Below, one piece after another: positions 17,038 to 27,264 of a stretch of 64,000 nucleotides of DNA. Below the pieces are notes generated by a model. It saw nothing but the letters and a program-made list of their open reading frames with translations, was not told where the DNA came from and ran no database searches. The stretch is from Candidatus Desulfovibrio intestinavium. Its GTDB lineage: Bacteria; Desulfobacterota; Desulfovibrionia; Desulfovibrionales; Desulfovibrionaceae. The stretch lies in NCBI GenBank assembly GCA_019118345.1, contig DWZD01000019.1, positions 62,001-126,000 on the forward strand, read 5' to 3'. The first letter of the stretch is position 1. Each line of letters starts with the position of its first letter. A program made the translations under genes and the position numbers.

Positions 17038-18582
17038 TCAGCGCCGTTGCCAGAGGCTGACCGTTTCCAGATGCGGCGTATGGGGAAAGAGATCCACGGG
17101 CCGCAGGGCGTGCAGCGCGTATGCCGACGCAAGGCGCGCGCCGTCCCGGGCGAGCGTGGCGGGATTGCAGGATATATAGAGGATATGCGGCGGCCGCAGG
17201 GCCAGCAGGGCGTCCAGCGCACGCCCGTCCATGCCCGCGCGGGGCGGATCGACCAGTGCGGCGGCAAAATGCCCGGGCCGCTCCCGGCGCCGCGCCAGCA
17301 GGCGTCCGGCATCGCCGGCCAGCCACTGCCCCCGGCAGCCGAGGGCCGCGGCATTGCAGCGGGCCAGATTGACGGCCCGGGCATCGTATTCCAGCCCGAG
17401 CGTTTCGGCAAAATGCCGCCCGGCCAGCAGGCCCGGCGCGCCCACCCCGCAATAAATATCCAGCAGTTTGCCCGCGGGTGCGCCCGGCCCGCCGGGAAAG
17501 ACGGCGGACAGGAGCCGCTCGACGGCCTCCCGCGCCAGCAGCTGGGCGGCCGTCGTATTGACCTGAAAGAAGGAGGCCGCATCCAGCGTGAACCATTCCC
17601 CGGCCAGCGGCAGGCGCAACAGGGCCGCGCCCGCGCCGTGCCGCCCATCGGCGGAAAGGCAGCACACGCGCGCCTCGCCCTGCGCAAGGGCGTCGTCGCT
17701 GCGGCGCTCCTCATGCACAAAGCCCGCCAGATGCGTGTGCCGCCGCAAAAGCTCCTCGCCCAGCGCCCGCACGGCGGCCTGCTGCCGCGCATTCCCGGGG
17801 CTGGTCAGACAGACGGCCCAGGCCCGCCAGCTTTCCGGCTGCGCCAGCGCCGCCTGCGGGGTCAGGGGACTGTCCGGCGGCAGGCCGCGACGCAGCACCA
17901 AAAAACGCCAGAAGCCCGTGCCGCTGCGGGCAGACGTCCCGCCGCCCCCGGCAGCCCCGTCCCGCTGCCGCGCCGGCGGGCGATAGGCGCACAGGGAACG
18001 GTCGCGCGCGGACAGTTCCCGGGCCAGATGCTCGGCTGTCCGCACAACGGCCAGCGTTTCCGGCGGCAGCAGACGGCAGCCCGGCACGGCCAGCACGCTC
18101 AGGCCCCCGCGACGCCGCAGGCCCAGACAAAGGCGCTCCGGCCCGCCTGTTTCGTCCGACCCGTCCGCAGCGTCCGCCGCCGTACCGAAGGCAAATTCCA
18201 TCTTGTTGCGGAAGGCGCTTTCCTCCGACGCAAACAGAATGTCCTCCGGGGGCGGGGCCGCAAACTTGCCGATGCGCTGCAGGGCGTCGCACAGCAGCCG
18301 TACCTTCCAGCGCAGCTGGGCGGGCCGGCTCAGCCGCTGCCACGGGCAGCCGCCGCAGTCCTCCTGATGCGGACAGAGGGCGGGCCGCTCCTCCGGGCCG
18401 GGCTGTTCCACGGCCTCGCAGCGGGCCTCGGCAAAGCGGGCCTTGCGCCGCAGCAGGCGGGCGCGCACGGTCTGTCCGGGCAAGGCTCCCTCCACAAAGA
18501 CGACGCCCCCGGGCGTGCGGGCAATGCCGCGCCCGTCATGGGACAGGGAGCTGATGACAAGGGCGGGGAACAGTTCGCTCAT
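17038..18582 (-). CDS. 23S rRNA (uracil-5-)-methyltransferase, RlmD/RumA-like
   Basis: 514 residues from the ATG at 18582 (AGAGGG upstream). It has an N-terminal TRAM-like RNA-binding segment (SHDGRGIARTPGGVVFVEG), a 4Fe-4S cluster motif C-x5-C-x2-C (CPHQEDCGGC), the SAM-binding DIYCGVGAPGL, then DPPRAG and the catalytic cysteine in YISCNPATLARD. These define RNA m5U methyltransferases of the RumA group. The exact uridine modified (U1939 or U747 in E. coli numbering) cannot be told. Several Gly/Ala/Arg-rich insertions lengthen it relative to E. coli RumA. Confidence 0.85.
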   Translation of the reverse strand: MSELFPALVISSLSHDGRGIARTPGGVVFVEGALPGQTVRARLLRRKARFAEARCEAVEQPGPEERPALCPHQEDCGGCPWQRLSRPAQLRWKVRLLCDALQRIGKFAAPPPEDILFASEESAFRNKMEFAFGTAADAADGSDETGGPERLCLGLRRRGGLSVLAVPGCRLLPPETLAVVRTAEHLARELSARDRSLCAYRPPARQRDGAAGGGGTSARSGTGFWRFLVLRRGLPPDSPLTPQAALAQPESWRAWAVCLTSPGNARQQAAVRALGEELLRRHTHLAGFVHEERRSDDALAQGEARVCCLSADGRHGAGAALLRLPLAGEWFTLDAASFFQVNTTAAQLLAREAVERLLSAVFPGGPGAPAGKLLDIYCGVGAPGLLAGRHFAETLGLEYDARAVNLARCNAAALGCRGQWLAGDAGRLLARRRERPGHFAAALVDPPRAGMDGRALDALLALRPPHILYISCNPATLARDGARLASAYALHALRPVDLFPHTPHLETVSLWQRR

Positions 18583-18657
18583 GCCCTCTTGTACGAATTT
18601 CCCCGCACGCCCGCAAGCGGCGCCCTTGCCCGAAATCGGGGAGCGTTGTCCTTTTGC

Positions 18658-18686
18658 TTGCCATGCGCACAAAAGCATGCTAAGAG
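18658..18686 (+). promoter_or_regulatory. Promoter of rplU-rpmA
   Basis: TTGCCA, 17 bases, then TAAGAG preceded by TGC. A second TTGACA at 18715 has no matching -10. The leader of roughly 75 bases contains a small AGGC/GCCT hairpin before the ribosome-binding GGAGG. Confidence 0.55.
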
Positions 18687-18769
18687 CCTCCGGCGACAAA
18701 AGGAAAAAGAAGCGTTGACATTCAGTAAATAATGAGGCAAAAAAGCCTTTCTCTTTTCGGAGGTCGAGC

Positions 18770-19078
18770 ATGTACGCTATTATTGAAACCGGCGGTAAAC
18801 AGTACCGCGTGGAAGAAGGTTCCAAGGTGGTTGTGGAAAAGCTGGCCGCGCAGGCCGGCAGCGAAATCACGCTGGACAAGGTGCTGATGATCGGCGGCGC
18901 CCAGTGCAAGATCGGCGCGCCCTATGTGGCCAATGCCGCCGTGACCGCCGAAGTGGTGGAACACGGGCGCGGCGCCAAGGTCATGGTGTTCAAGCGCTGG
19001 CGGCGCAATGACTCGCGCAAGCTGCGCGGCCACCGTCAGGATCACACCACCATTCGCGTCAAGAGCATCAACGGCTAG
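18770..19078 (+). CDS. rplU: Ribosomal protein bL21
   Basis: 102 residues. The N-terminus MYAIIETGGKQYRVEEG and the internal VVEHGRGAKVMVFKRWRRN are highly characteristic. The protein binds 23S rRNA in the large subunit. GGAGG lies 9 bases before the ATG. It leads the conserved rplU-rpmA-obgE block. Confidence 0.97.
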   Translation: MYAIIETGGKQYRVEEGSKVVVEKLAAQAGSEITLDKVLMIGGAQCKIGAPYVANAAVTAEVVEHGRGAKVMVFKRWRRNDSRKLRGHRQDHTTIRVKSING

Positions 19079-19109
19079 GCGCGGTCAACGCGCAAGCAAG
19101 GAGTAAATC

Positions 19110-19382
19110 ATGGCTCATAAGAAAGCAGGCGGCTCTTCGCGCAACGGCCGCGACAGTGCGGGCCAAAGACGCGGCGTCAAGCGTTTTGGCGGGCAGCAGG
19201 TGCTGGCGGGCAACATTCTCGTGCGTCAGCTGGGCACGCGCATCTATCCCGGCGAAAATGTGGGCATGGGCAGGGATTACACCCTCTTTGCCAAGATCGA
19301 CGGCGTGGTGCGTTATGAAAAGTACACCCGCAAGCGTCGCGTGCTGACCCGCGTGCATGTGGAAGTCCCCGCCGCCGGCTAG
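19110..19382 (+). CDS. rpmA: Ribosomal protein bL27
   Basis: 90 residues beginning [16 protein letters not shown], the flexible tail that reaches the peptidyl transferase centre, followed by [18 protein letters not shown]. No N-terminal extension needing cleavage is present, unlike Firmicute bL27. AAGGAG precedes the ATG. Confidence 0.97.
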   Translation: MAHKKAGGSSRNGRDSAGQRRGVKRFGGQQVLAGNILVRQLGTRIYPGENVGMGRDYTLFAKIDGVVRYEKYTRKRRVLTRVHVEVPAAG

Positions 19383-19409
19383 TTTCGGTCGCGGCAGGAC
19401 GCAATTTTC

Positions 19410-19443
19410 AGGGGAAGGGGCCGCAGGGCTTCTTCCCCTTTGC
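19410..19443 (+). terminator. Possible terminator after rpmA
   Basis: AGGGGAAG (19410-19417) pairs with CTTCCCCT (19432-19439) around a 14-base loop, followed by a T-rich but interrupted stretch. It may attenuate rather than end transcription into obgE. Confidence 0.4.
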
Positions 19444-19507
19444 TGTTTGCGCCTTTCCCGGGCACGGGCCGCCGGCCTTCCCGGACGCGCGAACGGCGGG
19501 AGTGTGT

Positions 19508-20611
19508 ATGCGATTTGTCGATGAAGCCAGAATTCAGGTGCGGGCCGGCAAGGGCGGGCACGGCTGCGTGTCCTTCCGGCGCGAGAAGTTCGTGCCGCGC
19601 GGCGGCCCCAACGGCGGCAACGGCGGCAATGGCGGCTCCGTCATCCTGCGGGCCGAAGCCCGCCTGCTCTCCCTCTATGATTTTCGCCTCAAGCGTCTCT
19701 ATGAGGCCCGCAACGGGCAGCCCGGCATGGGCAGCCAGTGCGACGGCAAGAACGGCGAGGATCTGATCCTCGATCTGCCCGTGGGCACGCTGGCCTATGC
19801 TCTGGACGAGGACGGCGGCGAACGCCTGCTGGCCGACCTCAGCGAGCCGGGGCAGGAAGTGCTGGTGGCCCGGGGCGGGCGCGGCGGCAAGGGCAACGAG
19901 CATTTCAAGACCTCCACCATGCGCGCCCCGCGCTTTGCCCAGCCCGGCGAGCCGGGAGAGGCGCTCGATCTGCGGCTTGAACTGAAGATTCTGGCCGACG
20001 CCGGCCTGCTGGGCCTGCCCAATGCGGGCAAGTCCACCTTCATTTCCCGCGTATCTGCCGCCCGGCCCAAGATCGCCGCCTATCCCTTCACAACCCTGAC
20101 CCCCAATCTGGGCGTGCTCATTGACGAGTTCGATCCGGATCGCCGCATGGTCATTGCGGACATTCCCGGCCTCATCGAGGGCGCGCACGAGGGACAGGGG
20201 CTGGGCCACCGCTTCCTCAAGCATGTGGAGCGCACCCGCTTTCTCGTGCATATTCTCAGCATCGAGGATGTGAACGACGACGATCCGTGGGCGGGCTTCG
20301 AGCTGATCAACGAGGAGTTGCGCCGCTTCAGCGAGGAGCTGGGCACGCGGCGGCAGATCGAGGTGGTGAACAAGATCGATCTCGCCGCGCCGGAACGGCT
20401 GGAGGCCCTGCGCGAACGCGCCCGGGCCGACGGACGGAACGTCTTTTTCATCTCCGCCCGCGAGAACATGGGCATCGAGCCGCTGGTGGCCGAACTCTGG
20501 AAGCTGCGCGACAGCATGGAGACCCACGAGCCGCTGCACCGCTCCCTCACGGCCGCCCCGGCGGAAGAGGACGATTTCGAGGATATCGAAGTCATTTATA
20601 CCCGCGAATGA
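19508..20611 (+). CDS. obgE: GTPase Obg (ribosome assembly, stress control)
   Basis: 367 residues from the ATG at 19508 with GGGAG upstream; a GTG at 19502 is an alternative. The glycine-rich Obg fold is at the N-terminus (NGGNGGNGGSVILRAE). G motifs follow: GLPNAGKST (G1), DIPGLIEGAHEGQGLG (G3) and NKIDL (G4). Obg binds the 50S subunit and links GTP/ppGpp levels to ribosome maturation. It lies between rpmA and proB. Confidence 0.95.
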   Translation: MRFVDEARIQVRAGKGGHGCVSFRREKFVPRGGPNGGNGGNGGSVILRAEARLLSLYDFRLKRLYEARNGQPGMGSQCDGKNGEDLILDLPVGTLAYALDEDGGERLLADLSEPGQEVLVARGGRGGKGNEHFKTSTMRAPRFAQPGEPGEALDLRLELKILADAGLLGLPNAGKSTFISRVSAARPKIAAYPFTTLTPNLGVLIDEFDPDRRMVIADIPGLIEGAHEGQGLGHRFLKHVERTRFLVHILSIEDVNDDDPWAGFELINEELRRFSEELGTRRQIEVVNKIDLAAPERLEALRERARADGRNVFFISARENMGIEPLVAELWKLRDSMETHEPLHRSLTAAPAEEDDFEDIEVIYTRE

Positions 20612-20642
20612 GCCAAGCCTCGGGCCTGTGCCCGGAGAAAGC

Positions 20643-21857
20643 ATGAAAACCCGTCCGCAAGACTGGCAAGAGGAAAAACGGCAGGCGCTCGCCCATGCCC
20701 GGCTGGTGATCATCAAGATCGGCAGCGCGGTGCTCACCGATCCTTCCGGCCTGCGCATGCCGGTGCTGGAAAATATCGCGGCCCAGATGGCGGCCCTGCG
20801 CAAGGGGGAGGACATGCCCGCCGACCGGCGCGGCGAGGAGCCTGCCCGGCGCATCATCCTCGTCTCCTCGGCGGCGGTGGCCGCCGGACGCGCCACCCTT
20901 GCCCGCCACGGGCGGCATTTCGAGGTGGTGGGCCTGGCCGCGCGGCAGGCCGCGGCCGCCGTGGGGCAGGGCCAGCTCATGCGGGCCTGGGACAGGGCCT
21001 TTGCGCCCTTCGGTCTGCCCACGGCGCAGGTGCTGCTGACCCGGGACGATCTGCGGGCGCGACAACGCTTTCTCAATGCCCGCAACACCTTTGCCGAGCT
21101 GTTGCAATGGGACGTGCTGCCCATTGTCAATGAAAACGACACCGTTTCCGTGGCCGAACTGAAGTTCGGAGACAATGACTGCCTGTCCAGCCTGCTGGTC
21201 AATCTCACCGGCGCGGATCTCTTCATCAATCTCACTTCCGCGCCCGGCGTGCTGGCGGGTAATCCGCAGGAAAATCCCGACGTGGGCGTCATGTCCTGCG
21301 TGGAAAACGTGGGCGAACTCGATCTGGGCAGGCTGTGCGGCGGCAAGACGACCGTGGGCACGGGCGGCATGTATTCCAAGCTCACCGCCGCGCGCCGGGC
21401 GGCCCAGCTTGGCGTGCCCACCCTCATCCTGCCGGGCCGCGAGCCGGATGTCATGCGCCGGGCCTTTGCCGGGGAACAGGTCGGCACCTGGGTGCGCCCC
21501 GCGGATCACGCCATTTCCCGCCGCAAGTTCTGGCTGGCCTATCAGTCCGACCCCGCAGGCACGGTCTGCGTGGACGCGGGCGCGGCCGAGGCCCTGCAGC
21601 ATCGGGGCGGCAGCCTCCTGCCCGGGGGCGTGCGGCAGGTGGAGGGCAATTTTCAGCAGGGGGCGCTGGTGCGCATTGCCCGGCTCGAAGCCGACGGCAC
21701 GTCCACCGTCCTCGGCGTGGGCCTGAGCAATTACGGCGCGCCGGATCTGCGCCGCATCATGGGCCTCAAGCGCATCGAGGTGGCGGCCATTCTGGGCGAC
21801 GCCCATTATCCCGAGGTCATTCACCGCGACAATATGCTGCTGGAAGCCGCGGTCTGA
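20643..21857 (+). CDS. proB: Glutamate 5-kinase
   Basis: 404 residues from the ATG at 20643 (GGAGAAAGC upstream). The amino-acid kinase domain shows KIGSAVLTD, VSSAAVAAG and NENDTVSVAELKFGDND, and GTGGMYSKLTAAR closes the nucleotide site. A C-terminal PUA domain (about residues 310-390) completes the usual two-domain form. It phosphorylates glutamate, the first step of proline synthesis, and is inhibited by proline. It lies 31 bases after obgE, probably in one transcript. Confidence 0.95.
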   Translation: MKTRPQDWQEEKRQALAHARLVIIKIGSAVLTDPSGLRMPVLENIAAQMAALRKGEDMPADRRGEEPARRIILVSSAAVAAGRATLARHGRHFEVVGLAARQAAAAVGQGQLMRAWDRAFAPFGLPTAQVLLTRDDLRARQRFLNARNTFAELLQWDVLPIVNENDTVSVAELKFGDNDCLSSLLVNLTGADLFINLTSAPGVLAGNPQENPDVGVMSCVENVGELDLGRLCGGKTTVGTGGMYSKLTAARRAAQLGVPTLILPGREPDVMRRAFAGEQVGTWVRPADHAISRRKFWLAYQSDPAGTVCVDAGAAEALQHRGGSLLPGGVRQVEGNFQQGALVRIARLEADGTSTVLGVGLSNYGAPDLRRIMGLKRIEVAAILGDAHYPEVIHRDNMLLEAAV

Positions 21858-21983
21858 TCCCGACCCGCGCCCTGCCCGCACGGCGAACGAAATGCCGCGC
21901 ACAGTGACGCGCCTCACGGCAACATGCGGCAGGCCGTGCCAACCTCGGGCGGCGGGGACGGCCGGGCGGCCCGACGGGACGTG

Positions 21984-22012
21984 TTGCCTTGACGGCCCGG
22001 CTCTGCTAAACT
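21984..22012 (+). promoter_or_regulatory. Promoter of recA
   Basis: TTGCCT, 17 bases, then TAAACT preceded by TGC; start expected about 30 bases before the recA ATG. A LexA-type palindrome was looked for and not seen. Confidence 0.55.
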
Positions 22013-22051
22013 GGACAGCCACATATTTCCCTCTTTTTCGGAGCAGCAATC

Positions 22052-23134
22052 ATGGCCAAAAAACCGGCCCTCACCCCTGAAGAAGCCCGCGCGGAAGCCC
22101 TCGGCACCGCGCTTTCCACCATTGAACGCAAATACGGCAAGGGCGCGGTCATGAAATTGTCCGACGACGCCCATGTGCAGATCCCGGTCATCCCCACCGG
22201 CTCCATCGGTCTCGATCTGGCCCTCGGGGTGGGCGGCATTCCGCGCGGCCGCGTGACCGAAATTTTCGGCCCGGAATCCTCGGGCAAAACCACCCTCACC
22301 CTGCATATCATTGCCGAATGCCAGAAGCAGGGCGGCACCTGCGCCTTCGTGGACGCTGAACACGCCCTTGACGTGAACTATGCCAGACGGCTGGGCGTCA
22401 ATACCGACGAATTGCTCATTTCCCAGCCGGACTACGGCGAACAGGCCCTGGACATTGCCGACATGCTCGTGCGTTCCGGCGCGGTGGATCTGGTGGTGGT
22501 GGACTCCGTGGCCGCCCTCATTCCGCAGGCCGAACTGGAAGGCGACATGGGCGAATCGCAGGTGGGCGGACATGCCCGGCTCATGTCCCACGCCATGCGC
22601 CGCCTCACCGGCACCATCCACAAGTCCCGCACCTCGGTCATCTTCATCAACCAGATCCGCATGAAGATCGGCGTCACCGGCTACGGCAGCCCGGAAACCA
22701 CCACCGGCGGCAATGCCCTCAAGTTCTACTCCTCGGTGCGCATGGACATCCGCCGCATCCAGACGCTCAAGGACAAGGAGGAATCCTTCGGCTCGCGCAC
22801 CCGGGTCAAGGTGGTCAAGAACAAGGTGGCCCCGCCCTTCCGCAGCGCCACCTTCGACATCCTCTACGGGCAGGGCATCTCCCGCTCGGGCGAACTCATC
22901 GACCTCGGGCTGGATGCCAAGATCATCGAACAGAGCGGTTCGTGGTTCGCCTTCGGTTCCGAAAAGCTGGGACAGGGCCGCGAAAAGGTGCGCGCCCTGC
23001 TGGATGAGGACGCCGAACTGCGCAAGCGCATCGAGGCCCAGGTCATCGAATTTCTCGGCATGCATCCGCAGGAGTTCACCCCCTCCGCCGAGGAGCTGTC
23101 CGAAGACGGCGACGATCTGCCGCAGGACGACTGA
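22052..23134 (+). CDS. recA: Recombinase RecA
   Basis: 360 residues. Walker A is GPESSGKT at residues 73-80, the catalytic Glu is in VDAEHALD, Walker B is [10 protein letters not shown], and loop L2 includes [15 protein letters not shown]. An acidic C-terminal tail ([10 protein letters not shown]) is present as usual. RecA forms filaments on single-stranded DNA for strand exchange and SOS induction. AlaS follows 57 bases later. Confidence 0.98.
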   Translation: MAKKPALTPEEARAEALGTALSTIERKYGKGAVMKLSDDAHVQIPVIPTGSIGLDLALGVGGIPRGRVTEIFGPESSGKTTLTLHIIAECQKQGGTCAFVDAEHALDVNYARRLGVNTDELLISQPDYGEQALDIADMLVRSGAVDLVVVDSVAALIPQAELEGDMGESQVGGHARLMSHAMRRLTGTIHKSRTSVIFINQIRMKIGVTGYGSPETTTGGNALKFYSSVRMDIRRIQTLKDKEESFGSRTRVKVVKNKVAPPFRSATFDILYGQGISRSGELIDLGLDAKIIEQSGSWFAFGSEKLGQGREKVRALLDEDAELRKRIEAQVIEFLGMHPQEFTPSAEELSEDGDDLPQDD

Positions 23135-23191
23135 TTTTTCCGCGACGGCCCGCCCGTCGCACGCTCCCCCCCGGGGAATTGTGAGGTATCC

Positions 23192-25855
23192 ATGCTGACC
23201 GCCAAGGAAATCCGTCAGAAGTATCTGGCTTTCTTCAGCCGTCACGGCCACCGCGTCATGCCGTCCGGCCCCATCATTCCCGACAACGACCCCAGCCTGC
23301 TGTTCACCAACGCGGGCATGGTGCCCTTCAAGAAATTCTTTACCGGCGAGGAAACCCCGCCCTGTACCCGCCTGGCCTCCTCCCAGAAATGCCTGCGCGT
23401 GTCCGGCAAGCACAACGACCTCGAAAACGTGGGCCGCACCGCGCGCCACCACACCTTCTTCGAGATGCTGGGCAATTTCTCCTTCGGCGACTATTTCAAG
23501 CGCGAGGCCATCCGCATGGCCTGGGAATTCGTCACCGTGGAACTGGGCCTGCCCCGGGAGCGCCTCTGGATCACCGTCTATCGCGACGATGACGAGGCCG
23601 AGGCCATCTGGCGCGATGAAATGGGCGTGCCCGCCGAGCGCATCATCCGTCTGGGCGAAAAGGATAATTTCTGGACGATGGGCGACACCGGCCCCTGCGG
23701 CCCCTGCTCGGAAATCCACTACGATCAGGGCGAGGACATGGCCTGCGGCCCGGATTGCGGCGTGGGCCGCTGCGACTGCGACCGCTTCCTCGAGATCTGG
23801 AACCTCGTTTTCACCCAGTTCGATCAGCAGGCCGACGGCAGCCGCCTGCCGCTGGCCAAGCCCAATATCGACACCGGCATGGGGCTGGAACGCATTGCCG
23901 CCGTCTGTCAGGGCAAGCGCTCCAACTTCGACTGCGACCTCTTTCAGGACATCATCCAGCATGCGGCCGAGCTGGCGGGCGTGCGCTACAGCTTCAGCGC
24001 GCCGGACACCAACGATGTGGACACGGCCCTGCGCGTCATTGCCGACCATGCCCGTTCCGCCTGCTTCCTCATCGCCGCCGGGGTGCTGCCCTCCAACGAG
24101 GGGCGGGGTTATGTGCTGCGGCGTCTGGTGCGCCGCGCCCTGCGCTTCGCCACCCTCATGGGCGTGCACGAACCCTTCCTGCACAAGGTCTGCCGCCGGG
24201 TCACCGAACTCATGGGCGAGGACTACCCCGAACTTGTCCAGCAGGCCGATTTCATCGCCCGCGCCGTCTTCGAGGAGGAGCAGCGCTTTTCCCAGACCCT
24301 GGGCAAGGGCCTCGAACTGCTCGAAGCCGAACTGGCCGCCCTTGCCGCCCGCAAGGAAACGCGCATTTCCGGCGAATTCTGCTTCAAGCTCTCGGATACC
24401 TACGGCTTCCCGCTGGACATCGTGACCGACGTTTCCGAAAAGCGCGGCTTTTCCGTGGATGCGGCCGGCTTTGAGGCCTGCATGGCCGAACAGCGCCGCC
24501 GCGCCCGCGACAATCAGAAAAAGAGCGGCCTGCTCGGCGCGCAGGCGGGCGGTTCCGCCGTGCTGCAGGAACTGGCGCACGGCACATGGGCCTGCCGCTA
24601 TGTGGGCGAAAGCCTTTCGGCTGCGCAGGCCCGGATTCTGGCCCTGCGCGATGCGGAAGGCAGGCAGGTGCGCGAACTTGCCCAGGGGCGGAAAGGCTAC
24701 CTGCTGGCCGGGCAGACGCCCTTCTATGCCGAATCCGGCGGCCAGTGCGGCGATACGGGCGTCATCAGCACGGCCGGCGGCGCACAGGCTCGGGTGCTCG
24801 ATACCCTCAAGGCCGGAACCTTGCCCGTGCATCTGGTGGAAGTCTTTGCCGGCAGTCTGGCCGAGGGCGACGAAATCTGCCTGAGCGTGGACGCCGACCG
24901 CCGTCAGGACGTGACCCGCAATCACAGCGCCACCCATCTGCTCCATGCCGCCCTGCGCAAGGTGCTGGGCAATCACGTCAAGCAGGCCGGTTCGCTGGTC
25001 AGCCCCGAGCGCCTGCGTTTCGACTTCACGCATCTGGCCGCCCTCACGCCCGAGGAACTGGCCGCTGTCGAGCATGAGGTCAATGCGGCCATCATGGCCG
25101 ATCTGCCCGTGCTGGCGCGTGAAATGTCCCGCGAAGACGCGGAACGGGCCGGGGCCATGGCCCTCTTTGGCGAAAAATACGGCGATGTGGTGCGCGTGGT
25201 GAACATGGGCGAAGGCGAGGCTCTCTATTCGCTGGAACTCTGCGGCGGCAGCCATGTGGTCAGCACGGGCCGCATCGGCGCCTTTGCCATTGTGTCCGAA
25301 AGCGGCGTGGCCGCCGGCGTGCGGCGCATCGAGGCCGTGACCGGCTGGAACGCCCTGGCCCTGCTGCGCGAACAGCGCGAGACCCTGCAGGAGCTGGCCG
25401 CCCGCCTCAAGAGCCGGCCGGATCAGCTGGCCGAGCGCGTGCAGGCCCTGCAGGACGAGGTGAAAAAGTTGCGCAAGGCCGTGGAAAAGGCCGCCGCGCC
25501 CGCCTCCGGCGACATCATGCAGGGCCTTGAGGAAATCAACGGCATCAAGGTGCTCGCCGCCCGGCTGGACAATGTGCCCGTCAAGGCCCTGCGCGATCTC
25601 ATGGACGGCGTGCGCTCCCGCCTGCCCTCGGGCATTGCCTGTCTGGCCTCGGCGGAAGGCGAAAAGGTGGGCCTGCTGCTCTATGTTTCCAAAGATCTGC
25701 ACGACCGCTTCACCGCGCCGGCGCTCATCAAGCCCGTGGCCGCGCCTTGCGGCGGTTCCGGCGGCGGCCGTCCCGACCTCGCCCAGGCGGGCGGCAACAA
25801 TGTCAACGGCATCGAGGCCGCCTTTGCGGCCCTGAAACAGGAAATCGGCGGCTAG
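23192..25855 (+). CDS. alaS: Alanyl-tRNA synthetase
   Basis: 887 residues, full length. The class II catalytic core contains [19 protein letters not shown] and [10 protein letters not shown]. The editing domain has the zinc ligands HSATH and CGGSH. The C-terminal DHHA1/C-Ala domain ends with the glycine-rich [16 protein letters not shown]. The enzyme charges tRNA-Ala. Gene order recA-alaS is common in several bacterial phyla. Confidence 0.98.
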   Translation: MLTAKEIRQKYLAFFSRHGHRVMPSGPIIPDNDPSLLFTNAGMVPFKKFFTGEETPPCTRLASSQKCLRVSGKHNDLENVGRTARHHTFFEMLGNFSFGDYFKREAIRMAWEFVTVELGLPRERLWITVYRDDDEAEAIWRDEMGVPAERIIRLGEKDNFWTMGDTGPCGPCSEIHYDQGEDMACGPDCGVGRCDCDRFLEIWNLVFTQFDQQADGSRLPLAKPNIDTGMGLERIAAVCQGKRSNFDCDLFQDIIQHAAELAGVRYSFSAPDTNDVDTALRVIADHARSACFLIAAGVLPSNEGRGYVLRRLVRRALRFATLMGVHEPFLHKVCRRVTELMGEDYPELVQQADFIARAVFEEEQRFSQTLGKGLELLEAELAALAARKETRISGEFCFKLSDTYGFPLDIVTDVSEKRGFSVDAAGFEACMAEQRRRARDNQKKSGLLGAQAGGSAVLQELAHGTWACRYVGESLSAAQARILALRDAEGRQVRELAQGRKGYLLAGQTPFYAESGGQCGDTGVISTAGGAQARVLDTLKAGTLPVHLVEVFAGSLAEGDEICLSVDADRRQDVTRNHSATHLLHAALRKVLGNHVKQAGSLVSPERLRFDFTHLAALTPEELAAVEHEVNAAIMADLPVLAREMSREDAERAGAMALFGEKYGDVVRVVNMGEGEALYSLELCGGSHVVSTGRIGAFAIVSESGVAAGVRRIEAVTGWNALALLREQRETLQELAARLKSRPDQLAERVQALQDEVKKLRKAVEKAAAPASGDIMQGLEEINGIKVLAARLDNVPVKALRDLMDGVRSRLPSGIACLASAEGEKVGLLLYVSKDLHDRFTAPALIKPVAAPCGGSGGGRPDLAQAGGNNVNGIEAAFAALKQEIGG

Positions 25856-25874
25856 CCGCCCACAAGGATACCTC

Positions 25875-27056
25875 ATGATCGGCATCTCCAAACTCTACTG
25901 CGGACAGGTGGAACCCTCGGACGCCCTGCGTTACGGGCGTCATTCCGGGCAACTTCCCTCCCACCTGCTGCAATTCTCCAAGGACAAGAAGCCCGTGGTC
26001 GTCTGGAACATGACCCGGCGCTGCAATCTCAAATGCGTGCACTGCTACGCCAAGGCCGTGGATGTGGACGGACAGGACGACATTTCCACGCAGAAAGCCA
26101 AGGAAATGATCGACGATCTGGCCGCCTACGGCGCGCCGGTCATGCTCTTTTCCGGCGGCGAACCGCTGGTGCGCAAGGATCTGGTGGAGCTGGCCAGCCA
26201 CGCCACCGCCAAGGGCATGCGGGCGGTCATCTCCACCAACGGCACGCTCATCACCAAGGAAAAGGCCCGCGAACTCAAGAGCGTCGGCCTGTCCTATGTG
26301 GGCATTTCGCTGGACGGTCTGGAAAACGTGCACGATCACTTCCGCGGCGTGCCCGGATCCTTCAAGAAGGCGCTGGAAGGCATTGCCAACTGTCAGGCCG
26401 AAGGACTCAAGGTGGGCCTGCGCTTCACCATCAACAAGCGCAACGTGGCCGAAATTCCCGGCATCTTCCGCCTGCTGGAAGAACGGGAAGTGCCGCGCGC
26501 CTGTTTCTATCACCTCGTGTATTCCGGGCGCGGTTCCGAACTCATCAAGGAAGATCTGGATCATGCCGAAACCCGGCAGGTGCTTGATCTGATCATGGAC
26601 GAGACGCGCGCCCTCTTTGACAAGGGCAAGCCCAAGGAAATCCTCACCGTGGACAATCACGCCGACGGCCCCTACGTCTGGATGCGTCTCAAGCGCGAGG
26701 ATCCCAAGCGCGCCGAGGAGGTTTTCGAGCTGCTCCAGTTCAACGAGGGCAACAATTCCGGGCGCGGCATCGGCTGTATCTCCTGGGACGGGCAGGTGCA
26801 TGCCGACCAGTTCTGGCGCAACCATACCTTCGGCAATGTGCTGGAACGCCCCTTCTCCGAAATCTGGGACGATCCGTCCATCGAACTGCTGCACAAGCTC
26901 AAGGACAAGAAAGCCCATGTGAAGGGCCGTTGCGCCCAATGCCGCTTCCTCAACATCTGCGGCGGCAACTTCCGCGCCCGCGCCGAAGCCTATTACGGCG
27001 ACGAATGGGCGCAGGATCCGGCCTGCTACCTCACCGACGAGGAAATCGGCCTCTAG
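25875..27056 (+). CDS. ahbC: Radical SAM enzyme of the siroheme-dependent heme pathway, AhbC-like
   Basis: 393 residues, 19 bases after alaS. The radical SAM cluster motif is Cys50-x3-Cys54-x2-Cys57 in TRRCNLKCVHCYA, and SGGEPLVRKDL is the SAM-binding GGEP. A C-terminal SPASM-like set of cysteines (GCISWDGQ, GRCAQCRFLNICGG, DPACYL) could hold a second cluster. The N-terminus MIGISKLYCGQVEPSDALRY resembles AhbC (12,18-didecarboxysiroheme deacetylase) and NirJ proteins. Sulfate reducers make heme from siroheme through AhbA-D, which supports AhbC; other ahb genes are not in the window. Confidence 0.8.
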   Translation: MIGISKLYCGQVEPSDALRYGRHSGQLPSHLLQFSKDKKPVVVWNMTRRCNLKCVHCYAKAVDVDGQDDISTQKAKEMIDDLAAYGAPVMLFSGGEPLVRKDLVELASHATAKGMRAVISTNGTLITKEKARELKSVGLSYVGISLDGLENVHDHFRGVPGSFKKALEGIANCQAEGLKVGLRFTINKRNVAEIPGIFRLLEEREVPRACFYHLVYSGRGSELIKEDLDHAETRQVLDLIMDETRALFDKGKPKEILTVDNHADGPYVWMRLKREDPKRAEEVFELLQFNEGNNSGRGIGCISWDGQVHADQFWRNHTFGNVLERPFSEIWDDPSIELLHKLKDKKAHVKGRCAQCRFLNICGGNFRARAEAYYGDEWAQDPACYLTDEEIGL

Positions 27057-27077
27057 ACCGCCGCACCCCGCCGCTTC

Positions 27078-27108
27078 CGGGGGAGTTCCGCGCATGCGGA
27101 CTCCCCCG
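27078..27108 (+). terminator. Hairpin terminator after ahbC
   Basis: CGGGGGAGT...CCGC pairs with GCGG...CTCCCCCG with one bulged base and a GCAT loop. No T-tract follows, so termination may need Rho. Confidence 0.5.
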
Positions 27109-27189
27109 TCATTGTGTGACGCCCCTTGCGGGCATCTCTTCGCTATTGCCGCGCCAGCCCGGTACGGTATTGCTCCCTCTCCCAAAACT

Positions 27190-27205
27190 GTTTGTGCGAA
27201 CAAAC
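27190..27205 (+). promoter_or_regulatory. Perfect inverted repeat upstream of the AEC transporter
   Basis: GTTTGT-GCGA-ACAAAC, 60 bases before the start codon. It has the form of a repressor or activator operator; the binding protein is unknown. Confidence 0.3.
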
Positions 27206-27264
27206 TCTTTCTGGACAAGCCCGGCGCAAAGGCGCAGAGTAGCCTCGCTGCAAGGGGGCAGGTC

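Noticed and set aside
21858..22051. LexA/SOS box before recA
   Set aside because: No palindrome of a known LexA type was found near the predicted promoter.
21914..25891. Very long open frame (about 1,325 codons) on the minus strand opposite recA and alaS
   Set aside because: It is a mirror of high-GC codon bias in two certain genes; its translation is His/Gly/Ala-rich with no family features and no ribosome-binding site.
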